From Oceaniglobus roseus (lineage in GTDB: Bacteria > Pseudomonadota > Alphaproteobacteria > Rhodobacterales > Rhodobacteraceae): 64,000 bases of DNA. The notes below the pieces were generated by a model. That model was not told the DNA's origin. It made no database searches and saw only the letters and a list, made by a program, of their open reading frames with translations. The DNA lies in contig NZ_PNOS01000002.1 in assembly GCF_002869745.1 (NCBI RefSeq), positions 62,001 through 126,000 on the forward strand, given 5' to 3'. Shown in pieces: positions 26,948 to 38,934 of this stretch (position 1 is its first letter; the number at the start of each line of letters is the position of its first letter). The position numbers and the translations under genes were made by a program.

Positions 26948-27274
26948 ATGAGCGTTTACCTGATCGCCGACGTCCGCGTGACCGACGACGGCTGGATTCC
27001 CGACTATGCCGCCGCGGTGCACGGGATCGTCGAACGGCACGGCGGCCGCTACCTGTCGCGCAGCGGCAACATCGACACGATCGAGGGCGAGGACCCGCAG
27101 AGCAGCCTGATCGCCGTGCTCGAATTCCCCGACCGCGCCGCGCTCGACGGCTTCGTGAACGATCCCGACTATGCGCCCCACGCCGCCGCGAGGCAGGCCG
27201 GCAGCGTCTCGGTCTTCCGGGTGATCGACGCCACCGACGCCGCCGGGACGATCCCCTATCTCGGCAAGGGCTGA
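26948..27274 (+). CDS. DUF1330 protein
   Basis: 108 residues, a ferredoxin-like (dimeric alpha-beta barrel) fold. YLIADVRVTDDGWIPDYAAAV, GGRYLSRSGNIDTIEGE and LEFPDRAALDGFVNDPDYAPH are characteristic of DUF1330. Function unknown; the family is cytoplasmic and usually a single gene. An AGGGAGAG motif precedes the start. It converges with the sodium:alanine symporter across a hairpin-rich gap. Confidence 0.87.
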   Translation: MSVYLIADVRVTDDGWIPDYAAAVHGIVERHGGRYLSRSGNIDTIEGEDPQSSLIAVLEFPDRAALDGFVNDPDYAPHAAARQAGSVSVFRVIDATDAAGTIPYLGKG

Positions 27275-27294
27275 CCGCCCATCCGGAACGGCTT

Positions 27295-27325
27295 GCGCGC
27301 CCCGGAAGGCATTTCCGGGACGCGC
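27295..27325. terminator. Strong bidirectional hairpin
   Basis: GCGCG-C-CCCGGAA, loop GGCAT, TTCCGGG-A-CGCGC: a 13-position stem with a single C/A mismatch between convergent genes (stops at 27274 and 27375). Confidence 0.65.
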
Positions 27326-27347
27326 ACCGACATCGGATCGGGACGGC

Positions 27348-27363
27348 GGCCCCCGAGGGGGCC
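27348..27363. terminator. Second hairpin before the symporter stop
   Basis: GGCCCCC directly followed by GA and GGGGGCC. It is closer to the minus-strand gene end (27375) and probably serves that transcript; no T tract. Confidence 0.45.
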
Positions 27364-27374
27364 TGCTCCCCCCC

Positions 27375-28937
27375 TCAGCCCTTGAACTTCTGGATCTCGC
27401 CCGAGCGCAGCTTGCCGATGTACCGGCTCAGCTCGCCCTTCACGATCGGCATCAGCAGGTACAGCGCGATGATGTTGACGATCGCCATCGAGAACAGCAT
27501 CGCGTCCGAGAAGTCGATCACCGGGCCCAGCGAGGCCGCGGCGCCGATCACGATGAAGATGCAGAAGATCGTCTTGAACACCAGCTCCTTCGCCGCGCCC
27601 TCGCCGAAGAGATAGGTCCAGGCCTTCAGCCCGTAGTAGCTCCACGAGATCATGGTGGAGAAGGCGAAGAGCACCACTGCCACCATCAGCAGGATCGGGA
27701 ACCACGAGAACTCCTGCGCATATGCGAGCGATGTAAGCTCGACCCCCGAGACGCCGCCGTCGGTCGCGATCCGCCCCGCCTCGGCGTTCCAGATATAAAG
27801 GCCGGTCTCGGGGTCCTGGTTCAGCACGCCGGTGATGACGATGACGAGGGCCGTCATGGTGCAGATCACCACCGTGTCGATGAACGGCTCCAGCAGCGCG
27901 ACGTATCCCTCCGTCACCGGCTCCTTCGTGCGGACCGCCGAGTGGGCGATGGCGGCCGAGCCGATGCCCGCCTCGTTCGAGAAGGCCGCGCGCCGGAAGC
28001 CCTGGATCAGCGCCCCGGTAAAGCCGCCGGCCACCCCGAGCCCGGTGAAGGCCCCCGCGAAGATCTGACCGAAGGCCCAGCCGATCTGGTCGAAGTTCAG
28101 AAGCAGGATCAGGATCGACACCACGACATAGAAGATGCCCATGAACGGCACGATCTTCTCGGTCACCCGGGCGATGGACTTCAGGCCGCCCGCGATCACG
28201 GCGAAGGTGATGGCCGCCAGGATCACGCCCGTGATCCAGCCCGGGAAGTCGCCGAAGACGCCGGCGATCTGGGCATGGGCCTGGTTCGCCTGGAACATGT
28301 TGCCGCCGCCGAGCGCGCCGAGGATGGTGAAGATGCAGAAGATCACCGCCATGACCTTGCCCGCGGGCAGGCCCCGCTCCTCGAACCCCTTGACGATATA
28401 GTACATCGGCCCGCCCGAGACGGTGCCGTCGGGGTATTCGTTGCGGTACTTCACGCCGAGCGTGCACTCGGTGAACTTCGTCGCCATGCCGAACAGGCCC
28501 GCGACGATCATCCAGAAGGTCGCGCCGGGTCCGCCGATGCCCACGGCCACCGCGACGCCCGCGATGTTGCCAAGGCCCACCGTGCCCGACAGCGCGGTCG
28601 CCAGCGCCTGGAAATGGCTGACCTCGCCCGCGTCGTCGGGGTTGGAGTAGTCGCCCTTCACCAGCGCGATGGAATGCGCGAAGCCGCGGAACTGGATGAA
28701 GCCGAAGTAGAAGGTGAAGACCAGCGCGCCGATCACCAGCCACATCGCGATCCAGCTGAAGTCCGTGCCCGGGATCGGCGCGAAGATGAAGCCGACGTAC
28801 CAGCCGGTGTAGTCGGCGAATATCTGGTTGATCTTCTGGTCGATGCCCATGGGGGTGGCGGCCTCCTGCGCGCGGGCGGCGCCGGTCAGCAGCGCGGAGA
28901 AGAGCGTGGCCAGGAAGGCCAGGGGAAGGTTTCGCAT
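27375..28937 (-). CDS. Sodium:alanine symporter (AGCS family)
   Basis: 520 residues with about 11-12 membrane segments. The AGCS motifs ATALSGTVGLGNIAGVAVAV, GGPGATFWM and RAAFSNEAGIGSAAIAHSA are present. N-terminal residues 1-24 look like a cleavable signal or an additional first helix. It imports alanine or glycine with sodium through the inner membrane. uspA ends 10 bases upstream on the same strand, so the two form an operon. Two hairpins follow the gene. Confidence 0.93.
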   Translation of the reverse strand: MRNLPLAFLATLFSALLTGAARAQEAATPMGIDQKINQIFADYTGWYVGFIFAPIPGTDFSWIAMWLVIGALVFTFYFGFIQFRGFAHSIALVKGDYSNPDDAGEVSHFQALATALSGTVGLGNIAGVAVAVGIGGPGATFWMIVAGLFGMATKFTECTLGVKYRNEYPDGTVSGGPMYYIVKGFEERGLPAGKVMAVIFCIFTILGALGGGNMFQANQAHAQIAGVFGDFPGWITGVILAAITFAVIAGGLKSIARVTEKIVPFMGIFYVVVSILILLLNFDQIGWAFGQIFAGAFTGLGVAGGFTGALIQGFRRAAFSNEAGIGSAAIAHSAVRTKEPVTEGYVALLEPFIDTVVICTMTALVIVITGVLNQDPETGLYIWNAEAGRIATDGGVSGVELTSLAYAQEFSWFPILLMVAVVLFAFSTMISWSYYGLKAWTYLFGEGAAKELVFKTIFCIFIVIGAAASLGPVIDFSDAMLFSMAIVNIIALYLLMPIVKGELSRYIGKLRSGEIQKFKG

Positions 28938-28947
28938 GGCTGTCTCC

Positions 28948-29388
28948 TCAGGGAACGATGGTGACGGGAACGGAGGACTGGGCGACCAGCCGCCCCGAGA
29001 CGCCGCCGAAGATGCGCTCGGTCAGGCCGCGGGCGCCGACGCGGCCGATGATGATCTGCGCCGCCCCCTCCTTCACCGCGATCCGGTCCAGGATGTCGGC
29101 GGCATCGCCGTGCTCGACCCGGCCGCTGACGCTCAGCCCGCCCGCCTGCAGCGCGGCGAGGGCGGGTTCCACGACCCGCTCGCGCGCCAGCTTGATGTCC
29201 TGCTCGCGCCGCTTGTGGCGCTCGGCGTTTTCCTCCGGCGTCTGGAAGCTGAAGGGCGACCATTCTATGACATAGACGGCGATGACCTCGCAGCTTTCCA
29301 TGGCCTTCGCCTGCTGCCGGACGACGTCCAGAACCCTCGAAGAGGCCTCCGATCCGTCCAATCCGACGACGATCTTCGTTCCCGGCAT
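28948..29388 (-). CDS. Universal stress protein (UspA family)
   Basis: 146 residues. KIVVGLDGSEASSRVLDVV at the N-terminus and IIIGRVGARGLTERIFGGVSGRL to QSSVPVTIVP at the C-terminus give the ATP-binding G-x2-G-x9-G-S/T pattern. ATP-binding Usp proteins often accompany transporters, and this one is upstream of an amino-acid symporter by 10 bases. GGAGGCACAGCA precedes the start. Divergent from rimK over about 150 bases. Confidence 0.92.
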   Translation of the reverse strand: MPGTKIVVGLDGSEASSRVLDVVRQQAKAMESCEVIAVYVIEWSPFSFQTPEENAERHKRREQDIKLARERVVEPALAALQAGGLSVSGRVEHGDAADILDRIAVKEGAAQIIIGRVGARGLTERIFGGVSGRLVAQSSVPVTIVP

Positions 29389-29540
29389 TGCTGTGCCTCC
29401 TTTGTCCCTCGGTCCGGGAAGGCTAACGGGGGATGTCTTTTCATGATACCCCTCTTCACAACCCGCGATGGATTCACGTCCCCTTGCCGCCCCTGACGGC
29501 AAATCCTACTCTGGCGCCTCATTCCACGGCAGGATCCGAC

Positions 29541-30446
<906 letters not shown>

Positions 30447-30466
30447 CACGCGCGCAGGCTCCGGCG

Positions 30467-30487
30467 GGGGGAGAGTGCCTCTCCCCC
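30467..30487 (+). terminator. Perfect 9-pair hairpin after rimK
   Basis: GGGGGAGAG, loop TGC, CTCTCCCCC, 20 bases beyond the rimK stop. There is no T tract, but the stem is very stable and could attenuate transcription into the downstream aspartoacylase gene. Confidence 0.55.
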
Positions 30488-30720
30488 GGACCCCCTTTCG
30501 GGCACGCCGCGGCAAGGGCATCGGCGGAAGGAAAGCCGTGCGCCACGGCGCGCCGTGCGGCAGCCGTCGGGAAGTTGGGGAATGCGGGGGCGACGCCCGG
30601 GGCCGCCCTCGCCCCTCTGCCCCCTCTCCCGACCTCCGCGCGAGGCGACACCGTGTATGCGGCGCACAGGGCCCGCGCCGCCCGCCGCGCACCCGCAGCC
30701 AGGCCGACGTGCCGCATCCC

Positions 30721-31755
30721 ATGACCCGCCCGCCCTTCACCCTCGGCCCCGCCACCATCGCCCCCGGCAGCCGCCGCACGGTGGACCTGCCCGTTTCCGT
30801 CCTTTCCGACCATACCCCCGTCACCATGTCGGTGCAGGTGATCCACGGCCGCCGCGACGGCCCCACCCTCTTCGTGTCCGCCGCCGTCCACGGCGACGAG
30901 GTGATCGGGGTCGAGATCGCCCGCCGCCTGCTGCGTGCCCCGCAACTCGACAGCCTGAGGGGGACGCTGATGGTGGTCCCCATCGTCAACACCTTCGGTT
31001 TCCTCAACAATTCCCGCTACATGCCCGACCGGCGCGACCTGAACCGGGTGTTCCCCGGCTCGCCCACCGGATCGCTCGCCGCCCGCCTCGCGCACCTGTT
31101 CATGACCGAGATCGTGGCCCGGGCCGATTTCGGGATCGACCTGCATTCCGCCGCGCTGCACCGCATCAACATGCCGCAGATCCGCGTCTCGGCCAGCAAC
31201 GACACCACGCTGGAACGGGCCGAGGCCTTCGGCGCCCCGATCGTGGTGCGCGCGAAGCTGCGCGACGGCTCGCTGCGCCAGGCGGCCCGCGCCATCGGCT
31301 GCGACATCCTGCTCTACGAGGCAGGCGAGGCGCTCAGGTTCGACGAGATGTCGGCGCGCGTCGGCGCCTCGGGCATCCTGCGCGTCATGCACCACATGGG
31401 GATGATCGGGACCAAGGGCCTGCCGAAGCGGCGGGCGGCGCCGATCCAGGCCTCCTCCTCGGCCTGGACGCGGGCGCCCGCCGGTGGCCTGCTGCGCTGC
31501 TTCAAGGAGGTCGGAGAGGGTGTCGAGACAGGAACGCTTCTCGCCATCGTCACCGACCCCTTCGGCGAGACCGAGGCCGAGGTGCTGGCGCCGAACCCGG
31601 GCATCATCCTTGGCCGGGCCATGATGCCGGTGGTGAACGAGGGCGACGCCGTCTATCACATCGCCGCGACGCCGGTCGATCCGGCGGTCAGGCTTCAGCG
31701 CCTTGCCGCGGATCTCGAAGCCGATCCGATGTTCGACGAGGACGAGATCCTGTAG
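30721..31755 (+). CDS. Succinylglutamate desuccinylase/aspartoacylase family protein
   Basis: 344 residues. Zinc ligands of the M14-like family are seen in SAAVHGDEVIGVEIARRL (HxxE) and FGIDLHSAALHR (His); NTFGFLNNSRYMPDRRDLNR carries the substrate-binding Asn-Arg-Asp pattern. The C-terminal beta domain includes LAPNPGIILGRAMMPVVNEGD. The enzymes hydrolyse N-acyl amino acids. Gene order after rimK suggests it acts on the product of the ligase or a related conjugate. The specific substrate is unknown. Confidence 0.9.
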   Translation: MTRPPFTLGPATIAPGSRRTVDLPVSVLSDHTPVTMSVQVIHGRRDGPTLFVSAAVHGDEVIGVEIARRLLRAPQLDSLRGTLMVVPIVNTFGFLNNSRYMPDRRDLNRVFPGSPTGSLAARLAHLFMTEIVARADFGIDLHSAALHRINMPQIRVSASNDTTLERAEAFGAPIVVRAKLRDGSLRQAARAIGCDILLYEAGEALRFDEMSARVGASGILRVMHHMGMIGTKGLPKRRAAPIQASSSAWTRAPAGGLLRCFKEVGEGVETGTLLAIVTDPFGETEAEVLAPNPGIILGRAMMPVVNEGDAVYHIAATPVDPAVRLQRLAADLEADPMFDEDEIL

Positions 31756-31801
31756 CGGCACAGGCGGCAGGGTCGCGGGCCAAGACAGGCAGAAGCCCGG
31801 C

Positions 31802-32272
<471 letters not shown>

Positions 32273-32343
32273 GGACACCTCTCGATTCTGTTGCCAAACT
32301 GCAGCATCTTTCGGCCCCCGGATAAGGAAAATCCGGCCGATCG

Positions 32344-32369
32344 GGAACCGTGAACCGATCCGTTCCGTT
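32344..32369 (+). promoter_or_regulatory. EcfG-type general stress promoter upstream of the receiver gene
   Basis: GGAAC (32344-32348), 17 bases, CGTT (32366-32369): an exact match to the alphaproteobacterial EcfG consensus GGAAC-N16/17-CGTT. A transcript would begin near 32376, giving a leader of about 55 bases before the start at 32431. Confidence 0.6.
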
Positions 32370-32430
32370 GAGGGGCGAATGACGTGGTGGCGCGGGGGGG
32401 CGCACCGGAAGGAAAGCAAGAGCCGGACCG

Positions 32431-32853
32431 ATGATGCGTGTACTGATCGTTGAAGACGAAATCCTGGTTGCCCTCGAGCTTGAAGCCGTTCTGGAAGAGA
32501 ACGGACTCGAGCCTGTCGGCATCGCCGCTGACCGGGCAAGCGCCATGCGCCTTGCATCAGGAAGCCTCGACGTCGCCCTTGTCGACATCAACCTCCGCGA
32601 CGGGCCGACTGGGATCGACATCGGCCGCAGGCTCGCCACCGACCACGGCGTGCGGGTTATCTTCACCTCCGCTAACCCGATGATGCTGGGCGACGGGGTG
32701 GAGGGCACTCTTGGCTATCTCCCCAAGCCTTATCATCCCGATCAGATCGTCGCCGTTCTGCGCTATCTCGACGCGCAGCCTTCGGAGGCCGATGCCGCGC
32801 TCATGCCGCCCCCCGACCTGCGCCTGTTCCAGAGCAGCGGGCTATCTGCCTGA
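32431..32853 (+). CDS. Single-domain response regulator
   Basis: 140 residues, one receiver domain and no output domain. Acidic pocket Glu8/Asp9 (IVEDE), phosphoacceptor Asp52 (LVDINL), Thr79/Ser80 (IFTSANP) and Lys99 (YLPKPY) are all in place. The C-terminal 30 residues are a Pro-rich tail. The gene faces an HWE histidine kinase (32952-34355, opposite strand, tail to tail), which is the likely phosphodonor. Single receivers paired with HWE kinases work in phosphate flow of alphaproteobacterial general stress responses, and the promoter just upstream agrees with this. Confidence 0.92.
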   Translation: MMRVLIVEDEILVALELEAVLEENGLEPVGIAADRASAMRLASGSLDVALVDINLRDGPTGIDIGRRLATDHGVRVIFTSANPMMLGDGVEGTLGYLPKPYHPDQIVAVLRYLDAQPSEADAALMPPPDLRLFQSSGLSA

Positions 32854-32951
32854 GCCATTTCCAGAGAAGCGATGTTCGGCCCGAGGCTGTTCCAGATCGG
32901 CAGTCTCCTGACCTCAGCCCTGTCCTGAACGGCGGCATCTCGGCCTGAGCG

Positions 32952-34355
32952 TCACTCCTCTTCCTCCTCCGGCTCGGCCCGGGCAAGGTTCCGGGTCTTG
33001 CATACGAAGGTCACTTCCAGTCCCTCCGGCCGCCACTCCCGCTCGATGCGCCCGTCGAGGTGCTGTTCGACGCTGACCGTCGACAGCATCGTGCCGAACC
33101 CCATCTGCGTCGGTGCATCGTCCAGCACCGGTCCGCCCGTCTCCGACCAGCGCACCCGGCAATCCCCGTTCGACAGCGCGGTGTCGATCGTCACCAGTCC
33201 GTCCGGCGTGCTCAGGGCGCCGTACTTGCTCGCGTTGGTCGCCAGTTCGTGGAAGATCAGCGCCAGCGGCGTCGCCGAGGAATCGTCGATCACCGGATCC
33301 TCGCCCGAGAACCGGATCCGCCCCTCCTCCAGCGCCGGATATGGCACGAGGATCTCGCGCGCCAGCTGGTGCAGGGTCGTCTCGCCATGCTGGGGCCGCG
33401 ACCTTGCGCTGTGGGGCCGGGCGAAATCGTGCGCCCGCCCCAGGGCCGCCACCCGGTCCTTCAGCACCGCGGCGAAGGCCCGGCTTTCGGGGAAGCGGCG
33501 CGAGGACAGGCCAATCAGGCTCTGGATGATCGCGAAGATGTTCTTGATCCGGTGGCTCAGCTCGTGGCTCAGCAGCTCCGAGTAGTCGGCCTGGCGCTTC
33601 GCCTCATCGATGTCGGTGCAGGTGCCCATCCAGCGCACGATGTTGCCCTCGGTGTCGCGGATCGGCAGCGCACGCCCCAGGACCCAGCGATAGGTCCCGG
33701 AACGGTGGCGCAGCCGGTACTCGATCTCGTAGGGCTCACCGGTGGCCAGGCTGTGCCGCCAGATCTCCCAGGCCCGCTCCTGGTCGTCGGCGTGGAACAT
33801 GCCGTTCCAGCCCTCGCCGTCGGTGCTGCCCTCCGGAACACCGGTGAACTCGTACCACCGCGCATTGTAGTAGTCGTGATCGCCGTTCGGCAGGGTCGAC
33901 CAGACCATCTGCGGCATCGCATCCGCCAGCGCGGCGAACCGCTGCTCGCTCTCGTAGAGCGCCGCATCCTGCAACGCCAACCGGTCGATGCCGAACCGCA
34001 GCGGGCTGACATCGGCCGCGACGCCCTCCAGCCGCACCCGCGCGCCGTCGCGCTGGCAGCGCCCGCGCAGGCTGATCCACCGCTGCCCGCCCGAGGGCAG
34101 GCGGATCCGGAACGTCTCGTTGAAGCGGCCCTGCCGCATGGTCCAGAACTTCGCCAGCCGCTCGGCATCTCCCTTGTGGACGACACCGGCGACCAGATCG
34201 CGGGTCACGATGGTCCCCCGTTCGCGCCCGAACAGCGCCGCCAGTCCGGCGGCGGCGGAAAACCTGTCGGTCCCTGAATCCCATTCGAAGGCGATGGTGT
34301 CGTTGTAGATGACGGCAAGCTCGCGCTGCCGGTCGGACGTCAGAGTGGCGGTCAT
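32952..34355 (-). CDS. PAS-domain HWE-family sensor histidine kinase
   Basis: 467 residues, cytosolic (no membrane segment). Two PAS-like regions, about residues 10-120 and 133-255 ([44 protein letters not shown]), precede the kinase core. The H-box is [16 protein letters not shown] with His268; the N-box is [15 protein letters not shown] (Asn374); W403-S-E405 in VRWSETGGP is the WxE that names HWE kinases. GFGTMLS is the G-box. HWE/HisKA_2 kinases are the common inputs of the PhyR-EcfG stress pathway. The receiver encoded tail to tail is its probable partner. An acidic EEEEE tail ends it. Confidence 0.92.
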   Translation of the reverse strand: MTATLTSDRQRELAVIYNDTIAFEWDSGTDRFSAAAGLAALFGRERGTIVTRDLVAGVVHKGDAERLAKFWTMRQGRFNETFRIRLPSGGQRWISLRGRCQRDGARVRLEGVAADVSPLRFGIDRLALQDAALYESEQRFAALADAMPQMVWSTLPNGDHDYYNARWYEFTGVPEGSTDGEGWNGMFHADDQERAWEIWRHSLATGEPYEIEYRLRHRSGTYRWVLGRALPIRDTEGNIVRWMGTCTDIDEAKRQADYSELLSHELSHRIKNIFAIIQSLIGLSSRRFPESRAFAAVLKDRVAALGRAHDFARPHSARSRPQHGETTLHQLAREILVPYPALEEGRIRFSGEDPVIDDSSATPLALIFHELATNASKYGALSTPDGLVTIDTALSNGDCRVRWSETGGPVLDDAPTQMGFGTMLSTVSVEQHLDGRIEREWRPEGLEVTFVCKTRNLARAEPEEEEE

Positions 34356-34394
34356 AGAGGAAGAAACGTCCTGGATTCCGAAGTAACCGTTAAT

Positions 34395-34419
34395 AACGCG
34401 CCGACTCTCCGGCGGTTCC
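34395..34419 (-). promoter_or_regulatory. EcfG-type general stress promoter upstream of the HWE kinase
   Basis: Read on the minus strand: GGAAC (34419-34415), 16 bases, CGTT (34398-34395). Transcription would start near 34389, about 34 bases before the kinase ATG at 34355. Confidence 0.6.
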
Positions 34420-34574
34420 GCGGGCCGATAGCACGATCGCGGCGCGGCCGCCAGAAACCCCGCACCAAAGGACCGGGAGGGTTCGCACGAGCCTTCCAAA
34501 TCCCGCGCCCATCCCGTATCTCCGATGCAAACCGAGACACCCGAGACACCCACAGGACAAGGGCAGAGCATCCC

Positions 34575-36230
<1,656 letters not shown>

Positions 36231-36562
36231 GCTGGAGTTCTTGCGTTTCCCGCTTGGGATCGACGCGTGCGCGAAAGCGATTGCGAAGCAATTGCGTGCG
36301 GCACCCGGTGAAGGTTGGGTGCCGCCACTGGAGCCGAAGCCGATCAAGCACAAGAAGTTCAGCCGCTGACACCCTGCTCCGCGCCCGCGCAACACGATGC
36401 GGGCGCGAAAGCGATTGCGTGCGGCACCCGGTCAAGGCGGGATGCCGACGGTGGAATCGAAGGACCGTCGCTGATCCCTTCCGCGCGGGCAACCGGGGGG
36501 CGCCTGCGCGGAAGCCTTGGCGCCACAGAAGCGGGCGGACCCGGGGCGCACCGCCCCTCGCG

Positions 36563-36587
36563 GAACCCGCGACGACCTGCCGCGTTG
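36563..36587 (+). promoter_or_regulatory. EcfG-type general stress promoter upstream of the DUF3309 gene
   Basis: GGAAC (36563-36567), 16 bases, CGTT (36584-36587). Predicted start near 36594, leaving about 25 bases to the DUF3309 ATG at 36619, which includes an AAAGGA ribosome-binding site. Confidence 0.6.
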
Positions 36588-36618
36588 CTTGGCCAACATA
36601 TGGTAAAGGATTCCTCCC

Positions 36619-36777
36619 ATGACCCTCGGCACCATTCTCCTCATCCTGCTCGTCATCGCCCTGATCGCGGCCCTGCCCACTTGGGGATACTCCCGCGGCT
36701 GGGGCTATGCGCCCACCGGCGGCCTCGGCCTCGTGCTGCTGATCGTGATCATCCTGCTCGTGATGGGCCGGATCTGA
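36619..36777 (+). CDS. Small membrane protein, DUF3309
   Basis: 52 residues: TLGTILLILLVIALIAALPTW, a short glycine/tyrosine linker (GYSRGWGYAPTGG), and LGLVLLIVIILLVMGRI. Two membrane helices with the W-G-Y-S linker are the DUF3309 signature. Such proteins are often strongly expressed in stress and stationary phase in alphaproteobacteria, consistent with the EcfG-like promoter at 36563. AAAGGA lies about 7 bases before the ATG. Confidence 0.88.
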   Translation: MTLGTILLILLVIALIAALPTWGYSRGWGYAPTGGLGLVLLIVIILLVMGRI

Positions 36778-37044
36778 AGACGCGGGATGGGTGATGACGT
36801 CACCCATCCTGCCCTTTCCGCCCGCGAGGCGCGGATCGCAGGCCAACGAACCCGCTACCGACTCAGGCCGGAATATGCTATGCAGGCCCTACGAAGCCAG
36901 ACCGCAGCACCTCAAACCCAGGTATATCCTCAACGCGTGTGCATGTGAGAGAGCTTCCCGGACCGCCGCCTCAACCGCGGCGGTCTTGGCTTGCGGGCCA
37001 TCCCCCGTCCCTCCCGTACCGCCCCTGCCGTCAAAGGACATTCC

Positions 37045-37506
37045 ATGCGCGCTTCCGTCTTCGCCCTCTCGCTCCTCGTCGCCACGCCGGCCGCCGCCGA
37101 ACAGGTCGGCAACGTCGATGTCGACTGGCTGGGCAACGACATCGTCATCGAGGCCTTCGCCGATCCCAAGGTCGAGGGCGTGACCTGCCATGTCGCCTAT
37201 TTCGACCGCGGCCTGATCGACCGGCTCCAGAAGGGCAACTGGTTCGAGGATCCCTCGAACTCCTCCATCGCCTGCCGCCAGACCGGGCCGATCACCATCG
37301 GCGACATCGACCGCTCGGACGAGGGCGAGTCGGTGTTCTCCGAACGCCGCTCGATCATCTGGAAGACGCTCCAGGTGAAGCGGATCTTCGACGAGGCGAA
37401 CCAGACGCTGATCTACATCTCCCACGCGCGGCAGGTGCAGGACGGCTCGGCCAAGATGGCGATCTCCACCGTGCCGCTCTACAACTCCGGCGCCGCGGGC
37501 AACTGA
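37045..37506 (+). CDS. creA: CreA family periplasmic protein
   Basis: 153 residues. Signal peptide RASVFALSLLVATPAAA, then the CreA domain: QVGNVDVDWLGNDIVIEAFADPKVEGVTCHVAYFDRG is continued by SIACRQTGPI and VFSERRSIIWKTLQVKRIFDE. CreA is a conserved proteobacterial protein of unknown molecular role. Two cysteines (VTCHV, IACRQ) could form one disulphide in the periplasm. Single gene. Confidence 0.9.
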   Translation: MRASVFALSLLVATPAAAEQVGNVDVDWLGNDIVIEAFADPKVEGVTCHVAYFDRGLIDRLQKGNWFEDPSNSSIACRQTGPITIGDIDRSDEGESVFSERRSIIWKTLQVKRIFDEANQTLIYISHARQVQDGSAKMAISTVPLYNSGAAGN

Positions 37507-37597
37507 GCGTGCAAGGCGACGGAGGGATTCGGGGAGGCGCGGTTTGCATTTTGCCCGCACCCGCCCCATTCTTGCGCGACAGCCCGAGAGGTGCGCC

Positions 37598-38488
37598 ATG
37601 CCCGACGTCTCGCCCACCCGACACGGCCCGCCCGCCTGTCCGACCTGCGGAAGACCCGTCGCGCGGCCCGGTCCCTGCGACGCCCCCGCCTGCCAGACCC
37701 GCGCACGGGTCGCCGAAGGGGCCGCCCTCGCAGCCCGCAAGCGCGCCGTCGAGATCCGCCGCGCCGAGCAGGCCGCCACCCGCTGCCGTCCCCTTGCCGT
37801 CGCCGCCATGCGGCAGCTTGGCCTCGACGTCCCGGCGAAGGTCGCGGTCGGACCGCTGACCGACAGGCCCCTGCGCCGCCCGGAGGACTCCGAGCTTCAG
37901 GCCCTCGCCGCGCATGTCGAGGGCCTGCTCGCCGCGTCCTTCGGGCCCGATCCCGCGCAGCCGCGTCCTCCCGAAACCCCTGAGCCCGAGGCGGCGGCCT
38001 TGCGCAGCGATACCGTCCCGGACGATCCGCCCTGGGTCGGCGCGCTCTGCGTGGCGTGCCGCGGGCTGTGCTGCCAGGGCGGGCGGCGCAGCCATGCCTA
38101 CCTAAGCCGCGGCACCATCGACGCGGTGCGCCACGCCGCCCCCGACCTGACCCATGCCGCGCTGCGCGACGCCTATCTCTCGGCCCTGCCCCAGCAGGCG
38201 GTCGTGGACAGCTGCCTGTTCCACGGCGTCGCGGGCTGCACCCTGCCCCGCCGCCTGCGCTCGGACATCTGCAACGCCTACGAATGCGACGAACGTGTGC
38301 GCCTGCGCGAAAGCGGCGCGGGTGCGGACGGAACGCCGGTGGTCGCCGTAGCCGTTCGCCGCGATCACCATGCCTTCACCGCCGCGGGCGCCCTGCCCGT
38401 GCGCGTGGTCAGCGCGACGGCGGCGCACGGGCTCACCCTCCACGAGAACCTCGCGCTGCCCGCCATGCCCGGCGAGGCCGACGGATAA
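37598..38488 (+). CDS. Zinc-ribbon plus YkgJ-like cysteine-cluster protein
   Basis: 296 residues. An N-terminal zinc ribbon (Cys14, 17, 27, 32: CPTCGRP ... CDAPAC) is followed by an Ala/Arg-rich helix, then a C-terminal cysteine cluster: CVACRGLCCQGG, and later CLFHGVAGCTLPRRLRSDI with CNAYECDE. The CxxC-x3-CC and GCxLPRRLRxxxCxxYxC pattern is that of YkgJ-family metal-binding proteins, which may hold zinc or an iron-sulphur cluster. Function unknown. The ATG at 37598 starts just before the ribbon. Single gene. Confidence 0.8.
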   Translation: MPDVSPTRHGPPACPTCGRPVARPGPCDAPACQTRARVAEGAALAARKRAVEIRRAEQAATRCRPLAVAAMRQLGLDVPAKVAVGPLTDRPLRRPEDSELQALAAHVEGLLAASFGPDPAQPRPPETPEPEAAALRSDTVPDDPPWVGALCVACRGLCCQGGRRSHAYLSRGTIDAVRHAAPDLTHAALRDAYLSALPQQAVVDSCLFHGVAGCTLPRRLRSDICNAYECDERVRLRESGAGADGTPVVAVAVRRDHHAFTAAGALPVRVVSATAAHGLTLHENLALPAMPGEADG

Positions 38489-38578
38489 CACTTGCTTTTT
38501 CCGCAGGACTACCCCATACGGCCCCTGCGAACGTTATCTCTTTCGACCCACTGTTCTCCGACATACCGGCCACAGTCT

Positions 38579-38601
38579 TTCGATCTTGCACTGACCGAGC
38601 C
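38579..38601 (+). promoter_or_regulatory. Shared leader element of cold-shock gene 1
   Basis: TTCGATC, TT, GCACTGACCGAGCC, 44 bases upstream of the ATG. The same 21 conserved bases with a different central pair (AA) stand 46 bases upstream of the second csp gene. Upstream a TTGCTT/CATACG pair with 17-base spacing (about 38493-38521) is a weak promoter candidate, implying a leader of about 120 bases. Confidence 0.65.
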
Positions 38602-38645
38602 GGGCCACCGCATTCCGCGGGTGGCGAATGACAGGAGTACACACG

Positions 38646-38852
38646 ATGGCCCAGGGCACCGTGAAATGGTTCAACGCCACCAAGGGTTTCGGTTTCATCG
38701 AACCCGAAGGCGGCAAGAAGGACGTGTTCGTCCACATCTCGGCAGTCGAGCGTTCGGGCCTCACCGGCCTCGCCGACAACCAGAAGGTCACGTTCGACAT
38801 CGAATCCGGGCGTGACGGCCGCGAAAGCGCCGTGAACCTCCAGCTGGCCTAA
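38646..38852 (+). CDS. Cold-shock protein (CspA family), copy 1
   Basis: 68 residues, one cold-shock domain. [18 protein letters not shown] is RNP1 and [14 protein letters not shown] is RNP2; nucleic-acid-binding aromatics are all present. Acts as an RNA chaperone or transcription antiterminator. ACAGGAG precedes the ATG. It is a close paralogue of the gene at 41094, with identical [11 protein letters not shown] and [11 protein letters not shown] stretches. Confidence 0.96.
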   Translation: MAQGTVKWFNATKGFGFIEPEGGKKDVFVHISAVERSGLTGLADNQKVTFDIESGRDGRESAVNLQLA

Positions 38853-38897
38853 GTCGGCATGGCGCCGCTCCACGGGCGGCGCACCCAACTACGAGCG

Positions 38898-38921
38898 AAC
38901 CGGCCCCGACCAGGGCCGGTT
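38898..38921 (+). terminator. Rho-independent terminator of csp 1
   Basis: AACCGGCCC, loop CGACCA, GGGCCGGTT followed by TCTTCTT: a 9-pair stem and T-rich tail 45 bases after the stop. Confidence 0.85.
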
Positions 38922-38934
38922 TCTTCTTGCCCGA

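Noticed and set aside
36231-36618. Second gene encoding an EttA C-terminal fragment
   Set aside because: No start codon with ribosome-binding site and no upstream coding similarity; only the final 13 codons are duplicated.
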